From an uncultured Clostridia bacterium (GTDB lineage Bacteria; Bacillota; Clostridia; Oscillospirales; CAG-272), in assembly GCA_937914815.1 (NCBI GenBank), contig CALDMI010000206.1:1-9014 (forward strand): a stretch of 9,014 bases of DNA. Direction: 5' to 3'. The notes under the pieces were generated by a model. That model saw nothing but the letters and a program-made list of their open reading frames with translations, was not told the DNA's origin and ran no database searches. Made by a program: the position numbers and the translations under genes. Of the stretch, positions 1 through 3,814 are shown in pieces (within the stretch, counting starts at the first letter, position 1; the number at the start of each line of letters is the position of its first letter).

Positions 1-2
1 AA

Positions 3-434
3 AAAGAAAAGGCGTATATTGCCACGCCGCTAAAATATTATTTTTCCGACCTCGGGCTCCGTAATGCGAGAATAAATTTCAGACAGTTCGAACAGCCGCA
101 CTCGATGGAAAATGTGATTTATAACGAGCTCAGGCTGCGTGGCTTTTCCGTGGATGTCGGAGTTGTCACGGCAAGAGAGGGAGATGTCAGAAAACAACTT
201 GAGGTTGATTTTGTATGTAATCTCGGCTCTAAGCGCTATTATATACAGTCGGCATATTCCATTCCGAGTGAGGAGAAGAGAACTCAGGAGATAAGACCGT
301 TTACGAAAATAGACGATTCTTTCAGAAAAATCGTGATCACCGGCGATATGTCGCCGACATATTACAGTGATGACGGCATATTGTTCATGAACATCTTTGA
401 CTTCCTCTTAAAGCCGGAAAAGCTTAATATGTGA
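3..434 (+). CDS. AAA+ ATPase with DUF4143 domain, C-terminal part only (5' end outside window)
   Basis: The frame is open from the left edge of the window, and 34 codons precede the first internal ATG at position 105, so the true start lies upstream and about 143 codons are visible. The visible part is the C-terminal DUF4143 half of an AAA_14/DUF4143 ATPase: it reads KYYFSDLGLRNA, then SMENVIYNELRLRG, then EVDFV and YYIQSAYS. The same order occurs in the two complete copies in this window (LENIVYNELVYMG, EIDFL and YYVQVAYS in the 6867-8048 gene). The Walker motifs would be upstream of the window. DUF4143 resembles a PD-(D/E)xK nuclease fold, but the position that usually carries E-x-K reads Q-S-A here, so nuclease activity is doubtful. 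The cellular role of this family is not established. The gene ends in TGA and a hairpin terminator starts 4 bp later. Confidence 0.9.
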   Translation, partial: KEKAYIATPLKYYFSDLGLRNARINFRQFEQPHSMENVIYNELRLRGFSVDVGVVTAREGDVRKQLEVDFVCNLGSKRYYIQSAYSIPSEEKRTQEIRPFTKIDDSFRKIVITGDMSPTYYSDDGILFMNIFDFLLKPEKLNM

Positions 435-438
435 GAAA

Positions 439-468
439 AAGCCCGTTGAAATAACGGGCTTGATTTTT
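439..468 (+). terminator. Rho-independent terminator of the first ATPase gene
   Basis: A 9-bp stem (AAGCCCGTT, positions 439-447, with AACGGGCTT, 453-461) closes a 5-nt GAAAT loop and is followed by GATTTTT. It starts 4 bp after the TGA of the ATPase. The loop and right arm also form the first TGAAATAA half-site of the array at 447-558. Confidence 0.85.
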
Positions 469-558
469 GCCTTCTTATTTCAGAAAATGAGTAATTATTG
501 AAATAAGAGTGCGGAAAAAGGCAGGCTTATTTCAAAAAACAGCCGATTTCTGAAATAA
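447..558. repeat. Array of five TGAAATAA / TTATTTCA half-sites with 52-bp period
   Basis: TGAAATAA lies at 447-454, 499-506 and 551-558, exactly 52 bp apart each time. Its reverse complement TTATTTCA lies at 475-482 and 527-534, also 52 bp apart. The last four half-sites form two inverted repeats, each with a 16-bp gap. The first is 10 bp per arm (473-482 with 499-508) and the second 8 bp per arm (527-534 with 551-558). An 11-mer, TGAAATAACGG, occurs at 447-457 and 551-561. The sequence between half-sites differs from unit to unit. The array sits between two convergent transcripts, so it is not an obvious promoter operator. Its function is unknown. Confidence 0.75.
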
Positions 559-591
559 CGGAACCCAAAAAAACGGATAAAACGGCATAGA

Positions 592-625
592 AAAATGGAG
601 AGGCACGAGTCTCTCCATTTTCCCT
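592..625 (-). terminator. Terminator of the toxin-antitoxin-chaperone operon, possibly bidirectional
   Basis: Arms AAAATGGAGAG (592-602) and CTCTCCATTTT (611-621) pair perfectly. Two further inner pairs, one of them G-T, leave a 4-nt loop. It starts a few bases past the stop codon of the minus-strand chaperone gene. Both strands read a T-run after the stem, so it could also stop plus-strand transcription. Confidence 0.8.
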
Positions 626-1063
626 TTAATTTTCTTTCTTCCGTTCCTCGAAATATTGCACCATGTTTATCATAGGGATTATTATCTTCCCGTGGGCGTA
701 GGTAAGGGCGGATATTGTTTCGAGTTTCGCCCGCGCTATGGAGAGCAGCAGCGCTCCGCCGTTGATGTTGAGCATTTCCATAAATTTCTCGTCCGGAATG
801 TCTGCCGACGACTTGAACGCCCCCTCGAGAACTATTTTGAAAGTATCTCTGTCATCATCGCTGCGGAGGACATGAACCTCAACCTGCATGAGAAGATTTC
901 CGTATTTACAACCGTCAATGACGGTGGGGGAGGTGCACTTTATATCCATTCCGAAGCCCTTTTGCGCATCGTCCGGGAGGTCCGGCACTTTTGCGTTCAC
1001 TTCGATATTATGTATATACGATGAGATGAAATCAATATCGGCTGTTATCTTGTCAAAATCCAT
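626..1063 (-). CDS. SecB-like chaperone, third gene of a toxin-antitoxin-chaperone operon
   Basis: This 145-aa protein is close in length to E. coli SecB (about 155 aa). The SecB-like core runs from residue 57 to the end: strands LLMQVEVHVL and DTFKIVLEGAF, then IPDEKF, then a helix GGALLLSIARAKLETISAL, then GKIIIPMINMVQYFEE. This parallels the SecB order of beta strands with a G-x-F turn, the LL-x-x-x-AR helix and the C-terminal P-x-(I/L)-(D/N) helix. Its ATG overlaps the antitoxin TAA by one base (TAATG), so the two are translationally coupled; an AAGGAAGG lies 12 nt upstream, inside the antitoxin gene. In the Mycobacterium tuberculosis TAC system, a SecB-like protein binds the antitoxin C-terminus and protects it from aggregation and proteolysis. 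I infer the same role here, with general protein export less likely since Firmicutes normally lack SecB. The assignment rests on pattern recognition, not an alignment search. Confidence 0.8.
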   Translation of the reverse strand: MDFDKITADIDFISSYIHNIEVNAKVPDLPDDAQKGFGMDIKCTSPTVIDGCKYGNLLMQVEVHVLRSDDDRDTFKIVLEGAFKSSADIPDEKFMEMLNINGGALLLSIARAKLETISALTYAHGKIIIPMINMVQYFEERKKEN

Positions 1064-1458
1064 TATGCGACATATCCTTCCTTGAATTTATCATTGATTA
1101 CCCAATTGTCAAAGTTTTTGATACCACCAATGTTTACCGCGACGACCTCTACAAATCCCCGGGAGGTATCAGCCGGTGCGGCTTCCTTTGGCATTATACC
1201 CGGGTCAAATGACAGCCCGGTCTTTTCGCATATTCCGACGAGGGTGGCAATAGTGAAATTGTATTCACCGCTCTCCCACCGTGAAACCATTCCTTGCGAG
1301 ACGCCCATGTATTCCGCAAACTGCTTCTGATCCATCTTCATCTCGAGCCTTTTCATCTGGAGTTCGGCAGATATTTTTGCGAGTGCCTTCTCGGTTTTCA
1401 GTTCTGTTTCCGAAATGTCTTTTATCAGCCAGTTACTTGATTTTGTTGCCTTTTTCAT
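1063..1458 (-). CDS. HigA-like helix-turn-helix antitoxin with extended C-terminal tail
   Basis: This 131-aa protein has a Cro/CI-type helix-turn-helix at about residues 33-84: RLEMKMDQKQFAEYMGVSQG followed by MVSRWESGEYNFTIATL. The motif Q-x-x-F-A-E-x-x-G-V-S-Q-x-x-V-S-R-W-E-x-G is textbook for XRE-family antitoxins. Beyond it, residues 85-131 form a non-DNA-binding tail containing FVEVVAVNIGG, NFDNWVIND and KFKEGYVA. In TAC systems such a tail is the chaperone-addiction (ChAD) segment recognised by the SecB-like partner; I infer that role from position and gene order. The ATG at 1458 has GAGGAGAG 6 nt upstream (1465-1472). The toxin gene ends 32 bp upstream and the chaperone ATG overlaps its stop codon. 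It probably represses the operon by binding the palindrome at 1899-1918. Confidence 0.88.
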   Translation of the reverse strand: MKKATKSSNWLIKDISETELKTEKALAKISAELQMKRLEMKMDQKQFAEYMGVSQGMVSRWESGEYNFTIATLVGICEKTGLSFDPGIMPKEAAPADTSRGFVEVVAVNIGGIKNFDNWVINDKFKEGYVA

Positions 1459-1490
1459 ATCATTCTCTCCTCAGTTCGTCGGCGTACTTT

Positions 1491-1871
1491 TTAATCCAGT
1501 ACATATTTTAACCTTCCGCGCGCCCTGTTAATCGCATGTTCATAGTCGCTTGAGCGGTTTTTGCTGCTTTCCTTGAAGGCGGTGAGCAGACAGGCGCCGT
1601 CCCGGTCGACATATATGTATAACACCCGCGGGTTTAACTTTGAATGGGGATATCTTATTGAGTAGATCTTTGGATCGTCCTTTGAGACCATTTCAAAATT
1701 CTCGAGTTTCAGTGCCGCCATGCCCATTGACTCAAGCATTTCGAGACTCCGTATCAGCCACTTTTTATATCTTATATCGCCGTCTGCGATGTCTGTAAAC
1801 TCTTTTTCAAATCGGTCAATCTGATAAATGTGTTCAAACCCCTCGACCTTTACAAGCTCCAACAGTTTCAC
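1491..1871 (-). CDS. HigB/Gp49-like toxin (RelE superfamily), GTG start
   Basis: This 126-aa protein matches the phage Gp49-like/HigB family in its C-terminal half: IYSIRYPHSKLNPRVLYIYV, then DGACLLTAFKESSKN, then a helix YEHAINRARGRLKYVL. The family pattern is L-x-x-R, R-x-x-Y, a D/G turn, then F-x-K-x-(S/T) followed by a helix rich in A and R. Known members are ribosome-dependent mRNA interferases. R73, R82, K100 and K104 are candidate RNA-contacting or catalytic residues by position only. The start is GTG (1871-1869) directly behind GGGGAAGGAA (1872-1881). An in-frame TTG three codons later is an alternative, and the first internal ATG is near residue 48, too deep to be the start. It is first in the operon, followed by antitoxin and chaperone, the standard TAC order. 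Confidence 0.85.
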   Translation of the reverse strand: MKLLELVKVEGFEHIYQIDRFEKEFTDIADGDIRYKKWLIRSLEMLESMGMAALKLENFEMVSKDDPKIYSIRYPHSKLNPRVLYIYVDRDGACLLTAFKESSKNRSSDYEHAINRARGRLKYVLD

Positions 1872-1895
1872 TTCCTTCCCCGGGTGTCTGTTATC

Positions 1896-1924
1896 ATTAT
1901 ATTACTTATAATTAATATTGTCAA
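1896..1924 (-). promoter_or_regulatory. Consensus sigma-A promoter of the toxin-antitoxin-chaperone operon
   Basis: On the minus strand, TTGACA (1919-1924) and TATAAT (1896-1901) are both perfect matches separated by exactly 17 bp. Transcription would start near 1889, giving a leader of under 20 nt before the toxin GTG. A consensus promoter this strong suggests that repression by the antitoxin is needed. Confidence 0.9.
1899..1918. promoter_or_regulatory. Probable antitoxin operator: 20-bp near-palindrome inside the TAC promoter
   Basis: ATATTACTTATAATTAATAT differs from its own reverse complement at one symmetric pair only (positions 1905/1912), so 18 of 20 bases obey the dyad. It fills the spacer between -35 and -10 and overlaps the -10 box. 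This is the position expected for an autorepressing HTH antitoxin. AT-rich sequence raises the chance of accidental symmetry. Confidence 0.65.
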
Positions 1925-1928
1925 GATG

Positions 1929-2003
1929 AAAGTGCGAAATACTGCAAAAAAATTGCGTGGTTTTGGGAGTATGGCACCTTCGACACGGTGAAATACGGTT
2001 TGC
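1929..2003. repeat. Left copy of a ~75-bp imperfect direct repeat flanking the second ATPase
   Basis: This block begins AAAGTGCG, contains TGCAAAAAAA and GGCACCTT, and ends GTGAAATACGGTTTGC. The same order of blocks occurs at 3353-3425, directly after the ATPase stop codon. By eye the two copies are about three quarters identical with two or three single-base gaps. No third copy is visible in the window. Confidence 0.75.
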
Positions 2004-2059
2004 AATGTGTAGTGATATGCCTCGCTCTGCGCGTCTCTTTTCGTTCCCCTCTGAAAATT

Positions 2060-2100
2060 CTATTTCCCAAATCGGAAAAATATTGATTTTTGGGAAATAG
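2060..2100. promoter_or_regulatory. 12-bp perfect inverted repeat in the promoter of the second ATPase
   Basis: CTATTTCCCAAA (2060-2071) and TTTGGGAAATAG (2089-2100) are perfect inverted copies with a 17-bp gap. The gap ends with the -35 box (2083-2088) and the right arm fills the -35/-10 spacer, so a protein bound here would block RNA polymerase. No regulator gene is adjacent; the ATPase itself or an outside repressor could be the binder. Confidence 0.7.
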
Positions 2101-2111
2101 AGTGGTATAAT
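2083..2111 (+). promoter_or_regulatory. Promoter of the second ATPase
   Basis: TTGATT (2083-2088) and a perfect TATAAT (2106-2111) are separated by 17 bp. Transcription would start near 2118, about 44 nt before the ATG at 2162. Confidence 0.8.
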
Positions 2112-2161
2112 AAGGGCAAAAGAAGCGTACCCGACATAATTCTGCAAGCGAGGTGCAAAAA

Positions 2162-3352
2162 ATGAAGCTTATCGAACGCGACCTTTATCTTGAAAAACTC
2201 AAAAATGTAATCGGCACACCGGATATAAAGGTAATAACCGGCGTACGCCGCAGCGGAAAGTCAAAGCTCCTCGAAGCTTTTAAGTCATACGTTGTCGCCA
2301 ATATACCGGGCGCAAACATCGTGCATATAAATTTCAACCTTGAAAAATACGAGGCTCTCAAGGATTATCACGCCCTCAACGCTTATATAGAAGAGGCATA
2401 TTCGGAGGGAAAGGAAAACTTCGTCCTCATAGACGAGGTACAGCTCTGCCCGAAGTTTGAGCTCACGATAAATAACCTCCACGCACAGGAGAAATATGAC
2501 ATCTATCTGACCGGATCAAACGCCTTTCTCTTAAGCTCCGACCTTGCGACCCTCTTTACCGGCAGGACCTTTGAAATAAAGGTTTATCCGTTTTCTTTCA
2601 AAGAATACCTTGAATATTTTGAATACGGAAACGTTTATGACGCGTTTGACGGTTACATTAAAGAGGGCGGCATGGCTGGCTCATATCTTTATCGCGATAT
2701 CGAGGCGAAGTATGACTACATCAAAGATGTTTTCGACACTCTCATCGTCCGCGACATAAGGCAGAAATATAAAATCAGAAACCCGGCGCTGATGGACAGG
2801 ATAGCGGATTTTCTCATGGACAATGTCTCAAACCTTACGTCAACGCGGAATATCTCCGACACCCTTGCCGCGGGAGACGATAAAATAAATCATAAGACGG
2901 TGAGCAGTTACCTTCAGTACCTGTGCAACGCATTTGCATTTTACAGAATACGGAGATATGATATTCAGGGAAAAAAATATCTTCTGTCAAATGATAAATA
3001 CTATCTGAGCGACCATTCCTTCCGCTATGCAAAGCTCGGCACAAAGAACCTCGACTACGGCAGGGTGATGGAAAACATAGTCGCGATTGAGCTTCTACGC
3101 CGCGGGTATGAGGTCTATGTCGGCGTGCTCTACAAAAAAGAGATAGATTTTGTGGCAATAAAGCGAAATGAAAAAATATACATTCAGGTTTCAGACAATA
3201 TCTCCGACGGCAGAACATTTGAAAGAGAGGTCACGCCCCTGCTCCGGATAAAGGACGCCTACCCGAAAATGATAATCGCGAGGACGCGCCATGAAAAATA
3301 TGATTACGAGGGCGTCACAATAATCGATATCGCAGATTGGCTCAAGGGGTGA
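2162..3352 (+). CDS. AAA+ ATPase with DUF4143 domain, complete (second copy)
   Basis: This 396-aa protein has an N-terminal AAA_14 ATPase: Walker A GVRRSGKS (residues 27-34), Walker B FVLIDE (87-92), a sensor-like YLTGSN (115-120) and a conserved GR (134-135). A helical linker follows. The C-terminal DUF4143 domain reads KYYLSDHSFRYA, then RVMENIVAIELLRRGYEV, EIDFVAIK and IYIQVSDN (residues 279-345). E-I-D is kept, but the usual nuclease-like E-x-K reads Q-V-S, so cleavage is doubtful. The family is widespread and multicopy in gut bacteria and its role is unproven. I chose the ATG at 2162, which has CGAGGTG 6 nt upstream; an in-frame GTG at 2153 lies within that Shine-Dalgarno. It is a single-gene unit with its own promoter, flanked by direct repeats at 1929-2003 and 3353-3425. 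Confidence 0.92.
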   Translation: MKLIERDLYLEKLKNVIGTPDIKVITGVRRSGKSKLLEAFKSYVVANIPGANIVHINFNLEKYEALKDYHALNAYIEEAYSEGKENFVLIDEVQLCPKFELTINNLHAQEKYDIYLTGSNAFLLSSDLATLFTGRTFEIKVYPFSFKEYLEYFEYGNVYDAFDGYIKEGGMAGSYLYRDIEAKYDYIKDVFDTLIVRDIRQKYKIRNPALMDRIADFLMDNVSNLTSTRNISDTLAAGDDKINHKTVSSYLQYLCNAFAFYRIRRYDIQGKKYLLSNDKYYLSDHSFRYAKLGTKNLDYGRVMENIVAIELLRRGYEVYVGVLYKKEIDFVAIKRNEKIYIQVSDNISDGRTFEREVTPLLRIKDAYPKMIIARTRHEKYDYEGVTIIDIADWLKG

Positions 3353-3425
3353 AAAGTGCGGAATAATGCAAAAAAATGTGTGGTTTCTGGGGCGGGCACC
3401 TTTGATACAGTGAAATACGGCTTGC
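3353..3425. repeat. Right copy of the ~75-bp direct repeat flanking the second ATPase
   Basis: It starts one base past the end of the ATPase stop codon and repeats the block order of 1929-2003, ending GTGAAATACGGCTTGC. In the best conserved 27 bases (GGCACC to TACGG plus one base) the differences between copies fall every third base: C/T, C/T, G/A and T/C. They would be silent if read as G-T-F-D-T-V-K-Y-G. Confidence 0.75.
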
Positions 3426-3460
3426 TCCGTCCCACTCCTTATAGTCGAAAATAGGTTCTT

Positions 3461-3579
3461 CGTCACAAGATCAGGGACAAATGTCAAGCGAAAATGTCCC
3501 TGAAATGTCCCTGAAATGTCCCCGAAATGTCCCTGATTGTGTCACGCTTGCGATGTGTGCTGATGTATGGGGCGTGACA
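3461..3579. repeat. 11-bp tandem repeat enclosed by overlapping inverted repeats
   Basis: Four tandem copies of GAAATGTCCCT occur at 3490-3534; the first has one extra A and the third ends in C. They are enclosed by ATCAGGGACA (3470-3479) and its perfect complement TGTCCCTGAT (3528-3537). That stem can extend imperfectly outward to about 3461 and 3546. A second perfect pair, TGTCACGC (3540-3547) with GCGTGACA (3572-3579), overlaps the extended outer arm, so the two folds compete. No gene follows on the plus strand, so attenuation is not an obvious role. Confidence 0.7.
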
Positions 3580-3603
3580 TAGAAAGCTTGATAAAAAAGA
3601 ATA

Positions 3604-3635
3604 GGAAAAGGGAGAGGCGCGAGCCTCTCCCTTAA
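3604..3635 (-). terminator. Terminator of the secreted-protein operon, possibly bidirectional
   Basis: GGGAGAGGC (3610-3618) pairs perfectly with GCCTCTCCC (3623-3631) around a GCGA loop. On the minus strand the stem is followed by TTTTCCTATTCTTTTTT. It lies 25 bp past the stop of the 46-aa gene. The core is almost the same as that of the terminator at 592-621. Confidence 0.8.
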
Positions 3636-3655
3636 AATTTTGCGTTGCTTTTGGG

Positions 3656-3796
3656 TTAGTTTGCTCCGTAGTTGGTAAGGTCTATCTCCGTGGTGTCGGA
3701 ACCGTTTTTGCCAAGCGAGGTCGTCAATATATCCTCGTCGGAGAAGGATATAACGCTTGCCTCGGGGGCTGAATACTTGATTTTCTGATTGTTCAT
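3656..3796 (-). CDS. 46-aa peptide downstream of the large secreted protein
   Basis: This short gene encodes MNNQKIKYSAPEASVISFSD followed by EDILTTSLGKNGSDTTEIDL and TNYGAN, then TAA. A perfect AGGAGGA (3802-3808) lies 5 nt before the ATG, stronger than the site of the big gene upstream. It begins 18 bp after that gene's stop codon and ends just before the operon terminator, so the two are almost certainly cotranscribed. There is no signal peptide, Cys residue or membrane segment. The K-Y-x-A-P-E...(E)-D-(I/V)-L/I-T-T-S pattern looks like small peptides I have seen beside secreted proteins in Clostridia, but I cannot name a family or function. A precursor or export-linked role is speculation. 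Confidence 0.8.
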   Translation of the reverse strand: MNNQKIKYSAPEASVISFSDEDILTTSLGKNGSDTTEIDLTNYGAN

Positions 3797-3814
3797 TTTG
3801 ATCCTCCTCTTGGA

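Noticed and set aside
447..558. CRISPR array
   Set aside because: The spacing is regular, but the conserved unit is only 8 bp and alternates in orientation; there are too few units and no cas genes in the window.
626..1063. Plus-strand frames opposite the SecB-like gene (656-1024, 888-1085)
   Set aside because: They are antisense to the coupled chaperone gene and have no ribosome binding sites.
1902..2147. Minus-strand 81-codon frame between the TAC operon and the second ATPase
   Set aside because: It runs through two promoters, an inverted repeat and the left direct repeat and has no Shine-Dalgarno. The only point of note is the codon-phased repeat segment, reported separately.
2835..3218. 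Minus-strand frame inside the second ATPase
   Set aside because: It is a shadow of the ATPase gene with no start signals.
3481..3585. Short plus-strand frame across the 11-bp tandem repeats (about 33 codons)
   Set aside because: It has only a weak AGGG upstream and its content is set by the tandem repeat and hairpin; nothing suggests it is translated.
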